Of a stretch of 64,000 nucleotides of DNA, positions 17,151 to 26,179 are shown in pieces (positions within the stretch are counted from its first letter, which is position 1; the number at the start of each line of letters is the position of its first letter). The notes below the pieces were generated by a model. It did not search any database, was not told the DNA's origin, and worked only from the letters and a program-made list of their open reading frames with translations. The stretch is taken from positions 100,537-164,536 of the forward strand of contig NZ_SNZH01000017.1 in the NCBI RefSeq assembly GCF_004363655.1. Direction: 5' to 3'. Source of the stretch: Tahibacter aquaticus (lineage in GTDB: Bacteria > Pseudomonadota > Gammaproteobacteria > Xanthomonadales > Rhodanobacteraceae). The position numbers were made by a program, and so were the translations under genes.

Positions 17151-18634
17151 GCAAACCAGCCATGCAGCATCCAGCCGCTGTGCTCGTCGACAGGCACGAA
17201 GGCCCAGGCGCGCTGGCCGTTGGCGCAGCGCACGATGTAGTAGTCGCGCCGCGCATCGCCGCCGTCCCACCAGCCGCTTTCGATGCGCTCCGGACCAGCC
17301 AGGATCTGTGCCAGCGGCTGGCGCAGCGGAATCGGTTGTGCCAGCAGCCATAATGGCCGCGTCGGCGAAGGCGCGTTGTCTGTGATGGCCGCGGCGGGCG
17401 GCCGCGTCGACGGGTTTGCCGAGACTCGCGTCTTTTTACTTGTAGCGTTATCAGCAAAGTTTGTTTCGGTAAAACGCCAGGCGCGTTCGGGCCGGTGGTC
17501 GGCAACGCAGGCAAGGCCGCGCAAGGCGTCGTCGCCGAGGCGGCTGCGCAGGCGTTCGGTCAGGGCCGGCCAGTCCAGACCTTCGCTGCGTACCGGTTCG
17601 AACAGATCGCGGTGGCCCGGGCGGAACGGCGGCAGGTCTTCCGCCACCAGGGCAAACGCGCTGACTTCGGCCGGAATTTCCGCGCGCTCCAGGCGGCCGC
17701 GGCAGAATTCGTACAGCGCGTCGGCTTCGCGCTGCACGCTGGCCAGGCCGACTGGCAGCCGGGTCAGCGCGCGGTCTTCGTGTTCCAGGTGTAGTTCGAA
17801 GCGCTGCACGCCGCTGTCGCGCACGTGCAGATACAAGGCCAGTTCGCGCACCAGCCGGCGCAGGGGAAACAGCAGCGGCTGCCAGTTTTCAACCAGCCCG
17901 TCCAGTTCGATGCGCCGGGAAAACCGGTCCGGCGGCTGGTACAGGGGCAGCGTTTCCACCGCATCGCCGCGCAGTACGTCCAGCCAGTGCACCTGTTGCG
18001 GCCCTATGCGCCGGCTCAGTTCCACCCGCGGCAGAACGAAGATGTCGCGCAGCTGGCGAAAGCCCATGCCGTGCAATTGCGCGATCGCGGCTGCAGGCAG
18101 TCCGCTCAGTGCCAGCGGTGCTTGCTCCAGCGCCTGCAGCATGGCACTGCGCTGGCGCAGGGCAATCTGGTCATGGCTGAGGGCGAGTACCCGCGCTGCT
18201 GCCGCGACGGGTGCCACGCCCAGGCGATACGCCCCGAAACCCAGCGCCTGCAATTCCTGCTGCAATTGCCGTAGCAGGGCTGGCCAGCCTTTGAACAAGG
18301 TCAGGCTGGCACCGACTTCCAGCCAGACGGTGTCGGGTTCGGCACGGCTGACCTGGCCACTGAAGCGATAGGCCCAGGTAGCCAGCAGTTGCAGGCTGTG
18401 TTGTTCCGCATCGCGCTCGCGCCGGCGGAAATCGGCCTGGTTGCACAGTGCCCGCGCCGCCGCCAGGACCAGGCCGGGATGAATGCCGCGTGCTTGCGCC
18501 GCTGCATTCGCATAGACGATCAGCGGCCGTTGCCGCGGCCCCTCATACAGCGCGCAGGGGTGCGCCGAGGTGGCCAGTTCGGCAAACACCGCACATAGCG
18601 GAAGCGCAGGAAAATGGATACAGGCCCAGAGCAC
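17147..18634 (-). CDS. imuB: ImuB, catalytically inactive Y-family polymerase-like protein
   Basis: ImuB is the hub of the mutasome and binds the beta clamp, ImuA and DnaE2. The 495-residue protein has a Y-family fold starting MLWACIHFPALPLCAV, where the catalytic acidic residues of active Y polymerases are replaced, and an HhH region (about 175-215). The C-terminal tail (about 400-495) is the partner-binding part. It overlaps dnaE2 by 4 bp but is separated from imuA by 521 bp, unusual for this operon. Confidence 0.93.
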   Translation of the reverse strand: MLWACIHFPALPLCAVFAELATSAHPCALYEGPRQRPLIVYANAAAQARGIHPGLVLAAARALCNQADFRRRERDAEQHSLQLLATWAYRFSGQVSRAEPDTVWLEVGASLTLFKGWPALLRQLQQELQALGFGAYRLGVAPVAAAARVLALSHDQIALRQRSAMLQALEQAPLALSGLPAAAIAQLHGMGFRQLRDIFVLPRVELSRRIGPQQVHWLDVLRGDAVETLPLYQPPDRFSRRIELDGLVENWQPLLFPLRRLVRELALYLHVRDSGVQRFELHLEHEDRALTRLPVGLASVQREADALYEFCRGRLERAEIPAEVSAFALVAEDLPPFRPGHRDLFEPVRSEGLDWPALTERLRSRLGDDALRGLACVADHRPERAWRFTETNFADNATSKKTRVSANPSTRPPAAAITDNAPSPTRPLWLLAQPIPLRQPLAQILAGPERIESGWWDGGDARRDYYIVRCANGQRAWAFVPVDEHSGWMLHGWFA

Positions 18635-19155
18635 GACGGAGACTCGAAACGCGCTGCCGCGGTGGTTGAAGGAAATCGGTTCCGCTGCACAGGACTGGCG
18701 GCGGGTATGGCGAATCCGTTGTTCAGTGAACTACCGCATCGCCGTGAGGAAAGGCTTGTACAGGGCGTGAAAACTTCGGCGGGCGGCGTTGATGCATGCA
18801 GCGGACCGTCATGGAGGGTTGGCCTGGCCGGCGTGGCCTGTGCCGTCTGGTCGCGCCTGCGGTGCAATTCGTCGTGCTCATTGCATCCTACACACGTTGC
18901 TGCAGTGCAATTCGTTGCGGTTGCATCACTACAAGCCGTTGCGGTGCGATACCAAGCCAGGGACTGGAGCGGCACAATTCCAGGCCGCTGCAGCGCAGCG
19001 GCGGCAGGCATGGAGAAGGACATCGGGTCGCACATCCCTGTGCGCGTGTCTTCCTTGAAAACCCGGTGTACTGATTTACAGACCCCCGCGCGCGCCGCGC
19101 CAGGACGCCGACTGCCGGCGGCGTCACCGTCGCGCGCGGAGGACTGCAAAAAAAA
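18635..19155. other. imuA-imuB spacer without a recognisable gene
   Basis: This 521-bp gap splits an operon whose genes are normally adjacent. A minus-strand frame (18520-19149) has no family features and overlaps imuB. Two imperfect direct repeats sharing GTGCAATTCGT lie at 18861-18890 and 18904-18931. A run of eight T on the minus strand follows directly after the imuA stop (19155-19148). No second LexA2-type operator (GTAC-N4-GTAC) was seen ahead of imuB. Confidence 0.6.
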
Positions 19156-19779
19156 TCAACCGTTCCAGCGCAAACGCGTATCGCGCCGGGTATCCAGACC
19201 ACCGCGACACTTCACTACTTCGATGCGCGTGTCCTCGCCGACGCTGTCGACCAGCAGGCGCAGGCCAGATGGGCTGGGGTTATGCGCCATCGCCGCCGGA
19301 CGAAACACAAAGCCGAGCGAACCGCCGGTTTCTGCCGCCAGCTGCAAGCGTCGCAACTGGGCGTAGTCGGATTTGTGCAGCCAGGTCAGCACGGCACCAC
19401 AGCCGCCGGAACGCAGGCATTGCTCGGTACTCCAGGCGTTGTCGCTGCCGTCGGCCTCGATATGCGTTACCTGGCTCAGATCGACGCCGTGGGCGCGCAA
19501 GGCCGGTGCATACGGGATATACGGCGGGGCGACGAACACCACGCGGCGGCGGCGGCGGGTCAGGTCGGCCAGTGCCGGCATCAGCAGGCTCAGTTCGCCC
19601 AGGCCGTCCTGGCTGAACAGGATTTCCGACAGGGCACCGACTGGCCAGCCGCCGCCGGGCAGGATGGCATCGAGCTCTGCGCAGCCGGTGGCCTGGGTAC
19701 GCAGCAGCGGGCCGGCGCTGGAGGAGCGGCGCCAGACGCCGGGATGACGCAAGACTTCGTGCAAACCTGCAGCAGACAT
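19156..19779 (-). CDS. imuA: ImuA, translesion synthesis accessory protein
   Basis: ImuA is a RecA/SulA-like protein that works with ImuB and DnaE2 in SOS mutagenesis. The 207 residues begin with the typical TGCAELDAILPGGGWPVGAL and show a RecA-like core (RRVVFVAPPYIPYAPAL, SGGCGAVLTWL) without an intact Walker A lysine motif. The ATG at 19779 lies 4 bp after the lexA2 stop, so it is cotranscribed with lexA2. Confidence 0.92.
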   Translation of the reverse strand: MSAAGLHEVLRHPGVWRRSSSAGPLLRTQATGCAELDAILPGGGWPVGALSEILFSQDGLGELSLLMPALADLTRRRRRVVFVAPPYIPYAPALRAHGVDLSQVTHIEADGSDNAWSTEQCLRSGGCGAVLTWLHKSDYAQLRRLQLAAETGGSLGFVFRPAAMAHNPSPSGLRLLVDSVGEDTRIEVVKCRGGLDTRRDTRLRWNG

Positions 19780-19783
19780 GGGC

Positions 19784-20419
19784 TTACCCCTGGCGAATCA
19801 CGCCGACATACAGACCTTCGATGGCGAAGGCGTTGGTGCGCCGCGGATCGACTTCGATCGGCGCGAAATCCGGATTTTCCGACAGCAGCAATAGGCGGTC
19901 GTGCCGGCGCTGCAGGCGCTTGACCGTGATTTCGTCGTCCAGCCGGGCCACGACAATGCGGCCGTCGTCGGCATCCGGCGTGCGGTGCACGGCGATCAGG
20001 TCGCCGTCGAGAATGCCGGCGTCGCGCATGGACAGGCCGACGACACGCAGCAGGAAATCGGCACGCGGCCGGAACAGCGCGGCATCGATGGCATAGCTGG
20101 TTTCGATATTGCTGTCGGCGAGGATGGGCGTGCCGGCAGCGACACGGCCGACCAGCGGTAGTTCGCGCAAGGCGGGCCGCGCGTTGGCGCGCTGGCGCGC
20201 CTGGCCAGCTCCGGCCAGGCGCAGGCCCCGATGCTGCGGCAGGCGCTCCAGCGCGCCCTTGCGCACCAACGCCTCGACATAGTCCTGGGCGGAGCTGTGG
20301 CTGCGCAGGCTCAGTGCCTCGGCGATTTCGCGCAGACTGGGCGCCTGGCTGTGCTCGGCCACGTACCCGGCGATATAGTCGAGTACCCGCTGCTGGTTCT
20401 GGGTGAGGTCGGAGTGCAT
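19784..20419 (-). CDS. lexA2: LexA2-type SOS repressor of the mutagenesis cassette
   Basis: LexA represses SOS genes and cleaves itself when RecA is activated. From the ATG at 20419 it is 211 residues: winged helix 1-66 (SLREIAEALSLRSHSSAQDY), cleavage site A95-G96 in GRVAAGTP, catalytic S130 (GLSMRDAG) and K167 (EITVKRL). The recognition helix differs from E. coli LexA, as in the LexA2 group linked to imuA-imuB-dnaE2. The operator at 20419-20436 touches the start codon and no Shine-Dalgarno is seen; an upstream TTG at 20455 is possible but would put the operator inside the gene. Confidence 0.93.
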   Translation of the reverse strand: MHSDLTQNQQRVLDYIAGYVAEHSQAPSLREIAEALSLRSHSSAQDYVEALVRKGALERLPQHRGLRLAGAGQARQRANARPALRELPLVGRVAAGTPILADSNIETSYAIDAALFRPRADFLLRVVGLSMRDAGILDGDLIAVHRTPDADDGRIVVARLDDEITVKRLQRRHDRLLLLSENPDFAPIEVDPRRTNAFAIEGLYVGVIRQG

Positions 20420-20436
20420 ACGTACGAATGTACGTA
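20419..20436. promoter_or_regulatory. LexA2-type operator (18-bp perfect inverted repeat)
   Basis: TACGTAC-GAAT-GTACGTA has two perfect 7-bp arms around a 4-bp spacer. The core GTAC-N4-GTAC resembles the reported Pseudomonas putida LexA2 site GTAC-N4-GTGC and is unlike the E. coli CTGT-N8-ACAG box. It overlaps the first base of lexA2, so repressor bound here would block initiation of the whole cassette. Confidence 0.75.
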
Positions 20437-20475
20437 TATCGGCACAGGTGCGCAAGTGTCCCTGCGAAGCCGGCC

Positions 20476-20516
20476 TAGGCTGGGGTAAGCCGCCAGGCGC
20501 ACCCCGGCATCGAGGT
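20476..20516 (+). repeat. REP-like repeat, left arm of a nested palindrome
   Basis: This 41-bp copy begins TAGGCTGGGGTAAGCC and ends CATCGAGGT. It is the inverted partner of 20601-20641, with 40 of 41 positions complementary. Together they flank the terminator hairpin at 20526-20580. Confidence 0.85.
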
Positions 20517-20525
20517 ATTTCCGCA

Positions 20526-20580
20526 ACAAAAAATGCCGAAGAAATTTCTCACCGCGTGACGGTGGAGATTTCTTCGGCAT
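20526..20580 (-). terminator. Rho-independent terminator of yaiI
   Basis: On the minus strand ATGCCGAAGAAAT pairs with ATTTCTTCGGCAT, extended by imperfectly paired CTCCACCG/CGGTGAGA, around a short loop. TTTTTTG follows the stem. It sits 67 bp after the yaiI stop and protects lexA2 from read-through. Confidence 0.8.
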
Positions 20581-20600
20581 GGGCTTTTGCCGGGTGGGAC

Positions 20601-20649
20601 ACCTCGATGTCGGGGTGCGCCTGGCGGCTTACCCCAGCCTACGTTTCTA
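20601..20649 (-). repeat. REP-like repeat, right arm, starting at the yaiI stop codon
   Basis: On the minus strand it starts with the yaiI stop codon (TAGAAACG), continues TAGGCTGGGGTAAGCC and ends CATCGAGGT. Its last 41 bp are inverted relative to 20476-20516. Diverged copies lie at 2658-2705 and 41010-41045. Confidence 0.8.
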
Positions 20650-21105
20650 AGGTTGGCTTTTCTTGTACCGCGCCAACCAGCTGTCGAGCTGGTTGGCGAA
20701 GGCCTGGCGGTCGCGCGCGTGGAAGGCGGCGGGGCCGCCAGTGTCGACGCCGGCGCCACGCAGCTCGTCCATGAAATTGCGCAGGCTCAGGCGCTGGGCG
20801 ATGCTGTCGGCTGTATACAATTCGCCTCGTGGATTAAGCGCCAGGGCGCCCTTGTCGATCGCGGCGGAAGCCAGCGGAATATCGGCAGTGACGACCAGGT
20901 CGCCCGGTTCCACGCGTTCGACAATGGCCGTATCGGCTGCGTCGAAGCCGCCGGGAACCTGCATGGAACGGATATGCGCCGAGGGCGGTGTGCGGATGTA
21001 CTGGTTGGCGACCAGGATGGTTTCCACGCCGACCCGGTCGGCGGCGCGGAAGATGATGTCCTTGATCACGTTGGGGCAGGCGTCGGCATCGACCCAGAGG
21101 CGCAT
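20647..21105 (-). CDS. yaiI: YaiI/YqxD family protein (DUF188, UPF0178)
   Basis: This 152-residue protein is full length for a widespread family with a PIN/NYN-like fold suspected to act on nucleic acid; its function is unknown. The start [17 protein letters not shown] and VVTADIPLA carry the conserved aspartates, and [13 protein letters not shown] and [11 protein letters not shown] are family blocks. It lies between ppsA and lexA2 on the same strand with its own terminator, so no functional link is implied. Confidence 0.9.
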   Translation of the reverse strand: MRLWVDADACPNVIKDIIFRAADRVGVETILVANQYIRTPPSAHIRSMQVPGGFDAADTAIVERVEPGDLVVTADIPLASAAIDKGALALNPRGELYTADSIAQRLSLRNFMDELRGAGVDTGGPAAFHARDRQAFANQLDSWLARYKKSQP

Positions 21106-21135
21106 TTCTATCCTTGCTGTGCGATGGCGTTCGCA

Positions 21136-21168
21136 GCGGCGCAGGCGGCACCGGGCCGCCTGCGCCGC
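21136..21168. terminator. Strong hairpin after ppsA, terminator-like
   Basis: GCGGCGCAGGCGGC (21136-21149) and its perfect 14-bp complement (21155-21168) surround a 5-base loop, starting 6 bp after the ppsA stop. No U tract follows in the ppsA direction, so it may be a 3'-end stabiliser or a non-canonical terminator. Confidence 0.45.
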
Positions 21169-21174
21169 ACACGA

Positions 21175-23550
<2,376 letters not shown>

Positions 23551-23875
23551 GGTCAATCTCCGGATTGCGGTAAGGATGCGACACCGGGCCCTGCGCAACC
23601 TGCCGGCGGCGCGACCATTGCCGCTGGCCGCGGCGAGCGGCAAGGGCAGGGCGGTAGCGCGGTGGTGCAGATCCGCCGACGGGCGTCGGCGTCAGAAAAG
23701 ACGGTCAATTTTCCGGGTTCGCGCGCGATGAAACAAGTTGTGCGCTGCGACATCGCAGATACATCGCCTACACTTCCACGCCTCGCGCCGTTTTCCGGCC
23801 TGCCCAGACGCTTCGCCTGCCGGGCCCGGCTGGACAAGGCCGCCGTTTTGTTCCGTTGCCGTTGCCAGGACGCCC
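23551..23875. other. ppsA-ppsR divergent promoter region
   Basis: This 325-bp gap should hold promoters for both genes. A TTGACC occurs on the minus strand near 23711, but no matching -10 was found at 16-18 bp. On the plus strand TTGTGC and TACATC are weakly promoter-like. Nothing is assigned. Confidence 0.4.
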
Positions 23876-24691
23876 ATGCGCAGAACGATCTACTTCATTT
23901 CCGACGGTACCGGCATCACCGCCGAAACCATAGGCCATTCGGTGCTGACCCAGTTCGACGGCATCGAATTCGACACTTTCCGCATTCCCTTCGTCGACGA
24001 CGAGATCAAGGCCGCCGCTGCGGCGATCCGCATCAAGACCTGCCATGCCCAGACCGGGCAACGGCCCATCGTCATCAATACCGTCATCGATCCGGCCCTG
24101 ACCGAAGTGCTTACCACCAGCGGTGCGCTGATGGTGGACGTGTTCGCGCCGTTCATCGGCCCGCTCGAAGCCGAGCTGGGCACGATGCGTTCGCGGCATG
24201 TGAACAAGGCCCATGGCCTGGTCAACTTCGCCGAGTACGAGGCGCGCATCAACGCGACCAATTACGCCCTGTCGCATGACGATGGCGTGTCGACCAACTA
24301 TGCCGATGCAGAGATGATCCTGGTCGGCGTGTCGCGCTCGGGCAAGACGCCGACCTGCCTGTACATGGCGTTGCACTACGGCGTAAAGGCGGCGAACTAT
24401 CCGCTGACCGACGACGATCTGGAAAAGATGGAACTGCCGGCGCAGCTGCGGCCGTACCGCCATCGCCTGTACGGCCTGTCCATCGACGCGGTGCGCCTGG
24501 CCCAGGTGCGCGAGAACCGCCGTCCCAACAGCCGCTACGCCACGCTGGAACAATGCCGCTGGGAACTGGCCCAGGCCGACAAGCTGTTCAAGCGCGAAAG
24601 CATTCCGGTGCAGAACACCACGCATACCTCGATCGAGGAAATTGCCAGCAAGATCCTCTCGGCGCTGGGCATAGAGCGGCACATGTTCTGA
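23876..24691 (+). CDS. ppsR: PEP synthetase regulatory kinase/pyrophosphorylase PpsR
   Basis: PpsR inactivates PpsA by ADP-dependent threonine phosphorylation and reactivates it by Pi-dependent dephosphorylation. The 271-residue DUF299 protein starts MRRTIYFISDGTGITAETIG and has the P-loop GVSRSGKTPT at 151-160. The ATG at 23876 has AGGA 5 bp upstream. Its divergent pairing with ppsA is conserved in gammaproteobacteria. Confidence 0.95.
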   Translation: MRRTIYFISDGTGITAETIGHSVLTQFDGIEFDTFRIPFVDDEIKAAAAAIRIKTCHAQTGQRPIVINTVIDPALTEVLTTSGALMVDVFAPFIGPLEAELGTMRSRHVNKAHGLVNFAEYEARINATNYALSHDDGVSTNYADAEMILVGVSRSGKTPTCLYMALHYGVKAANYPLTDDDLEKMELPAQLRPYRHRLYGLSIDAVRLAQVRENRRPNSRYATLEQCRWELAQADKLFKRESIPVQNTTHTSIEEIASKILSALGIERHMF

Positions 24692-24863
24692 GCGCGCCGT
24701 GCGGCGCAACAGCGTGCGGCAAGGGCCGGGGCACTCGGGAAGGCGCCGGCACCGGGGCGGAAAATCCGTCGCGCCGGCTGCGGGCAGTGGAGCCCCATCC
24801 TAACAGCGCCGGCCGATTCTGGGCAGTCTGGTCGTGTCACGGCCCGCTGCTATGATTCTGCGC

Positions 24864-25361
24864 ATGACGACAGTTGCCGACAAACGCTTGAATCTGTTCC
24901 CGGGCCGCTTTGCCTACCTGATGGGCCTGTACGCGGAAAATCATCGGCGCCTGGTGCGGCTGTTCGCGCCGCAGCGCCTGTCCGCCGGGACGTATCTGTC
25001 CAGCATCGACGATGGCCTGGACGTGCGCCTCGATCTGATCGAACAGCACCGCTATACGGTGGAACTGCGCCTCAACTATTGCCTGCGCGACAGTGCCAGC
25101 GGCGAACTTTCCCCCTCAGCCTGGCTGCGCCTGTACCAGGATGCACGCCTTGCTGAGGCCACCCACTGCCATCCGGGCCGTCATCTGATCGATGTGCTGG
25201 GGCCGTATCCGCCGGCGCAGACGGTATTCCAGCATCGCCTGCGCATGAACCAGTTCCTCACGCGCTGGCTGGAATACCTTGGCGAGCAGGGGCATTCCGT
25301 CGGTACGCTCAGACCCATGCCGCCGGACAGCCAGCAGCCGTTGCAGCGCCGCCAGGGCTGA
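24864..25361 (+). CDS. DUF1249 family protein (YqiB-like)
   Basis: This protein of about 165 residues is recognised by RFAYLMGLYAENHRRLVRLF, the SSIDDGLDVRLDLIEQHRYT block and a C-terminal NQFLTRWLEYLGEQGH. The family is soluble and of unknown function; E. coli YqiB (about 140 residues) lies near nudF and cpdA, which are not here. The ATG at 24864 is preferred, but one at 24852 is possible and neither has a clear ribosome site. Confidence 0.82.
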   Translation: MTTVADKRLNLFPGRFAYLMGLYAENHRRLVRLFAPQRLSAGTYLSSIDDGLDVRLDLIEQHRYTVELRLNYCLRDSASGELSPSAWLRLYQDARLAEATHCHPGRHLIDVLGPYPPAQTVFQHRLRMNQFLTRWLEYLGEQGHSVGTLRPMPPDSQQPLQRRQG

Positions 25362-25445
25362 TCCGCCGGCGTTGAAATTTCCGCTGTTGTTTCATCGCAG
25401 GAGCCGTCTGCATCTTCAGCCGCGAGGCGGCAAAACGCAGACAAC

Positions 25446-25469
25446 AAAAAACCCGCCGTAGGCGGGTTC
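25446..25469 (-). terminator. Rho-independent terminator of the tRNA operon
   Basis: On the minus strand AACCCGCC pairs with GGCGGGTT around a TAC loop and is followed by TTTTTT. It lies 10 bp after the 3' end of tRNA-Asp. The same stem could also help end the converging DUF1249 transcript. Confidence 0.85.
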
Positions 25470-25478
25470 CTTGACAGT

Positions 25479-25555
25479 TGGCGGAGTGGACGGGACTCGA
25501 ACCCGCGACCCTCGGCGTGACAGGCCGATATTCTAACCGACTGAACTACCACTCC
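25479..25555 (-). tRNA. tRNA-Asp (anticodon GTC)
   Basis: This 77-nt cloverleaf has acceptor stem GGAGTGG/CCACTCC, discriminator G and an encoded CCA. The anticodon loop CCTGTCACG gives GTC, and the T arm reads GGGTTCGAGTCC. It is the last gene of an Ala-Glu-Asp operon. Confidence 0.97.
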
Positions 25556-25634
25556 ATAAAACTACAACAATTCCTTTTGTTGATTTTGCTCCAACTTTCA
25601 CTTGGAGCGGAATGCATCCTGCATTCCTTTTGAT

Positions 25635-25710
25635 TGGCGTCCCCACGGGGATTCGAACCCCGGTCGCTACCGTGAAAGGGTAATGTCCTAGGCCTCTAGA
25701 CGATGGGGAC
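25635..25710 (-). tRNA. tRNA-Glu (anticodon TTC)
   Basis: This 76-nt tRNA has acceptor stem GTCCCCA/TGGGGAC, discriminator G, encoded CCA and anticodon loop CCTTTCACG (TTC). It is the middle gene of the operon. Confidence 0.97.
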
Positions 25711-25753
25711 GTAACCTCTTCTGACTGTTGAAAAACGTACTGCGTATGAATCC

Positions 25754-25829
<76 letters not shown>

Positions 25830-25845
25830 CTTGCGGAGGAGCGGA

Positions 25846-25874
25846 ATCTTAGGGAGGGCGACCTCGACCGTCAA
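25846..25874 (-). promoter_or_regulatory. Promoter of the tRNA Ala-Glu-Asp operon
   Basis: TTGACG (25874-25869) and TAAGAT (25851-25846) are 17 bp apart. An A/T-rich stretch with eight A residues lies upstream (about 25875-25902), like an UP element, and a GC-rich discriminator follows the -10, as in stringently controlled stable-RNA promoters. Confidence 0.85.
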
Positions 25875-26179
25875 CCCCTTTGATGAAATTTTTTTTGCGC
25901 CCGCCGTCATTGAGCGGCATTTGGCGAAGTTGTGAGCAAAAACTGTCTATGCAGTGATCAAGCGGCCTTCGACGCCGGCGTCGTGGCGCTGTTCGCCTGG
26001 CGTTTTCGCAGCCACGTCATGCGGGGCCGATCACCTCTACAGGTACGAGAGGCTGCTGACAGAGAACAAAAGGCAGGATTCGACACCGTGCCTGCCCGAT
26101 CGCAGGCGTTCCGTGTGGCGACAGCGGCCGCTGTAATCGACGCTTGCTGTCGCCCTGGGCAGCACGGTACACGTAGGCC
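25875..26179. other. Intergenic region upstream of the antiporter gene
   Basis: Apart from the A/T-rich upstream element of the tRNA promoter at its left end, this 305-bp region shows no gene, hairpin or promoter I could support for the antiporter. Confidence 0.5.

Noticed and set aside
14247..17240. 997-codon plus-strand frame antisense to dnaE2
   Set aside because: It mirrors the dnaE2 codon pattern and has no recognisable motifs; dnaE2 is certain.
18520..19149. Possible minus-strand gene in the imuA-imuB spacer
   Set aside because: It overlaps the start of imuB, is rich in Cys/Thr/Arg without motifs, and has no ribosome site; treated as non-coding.
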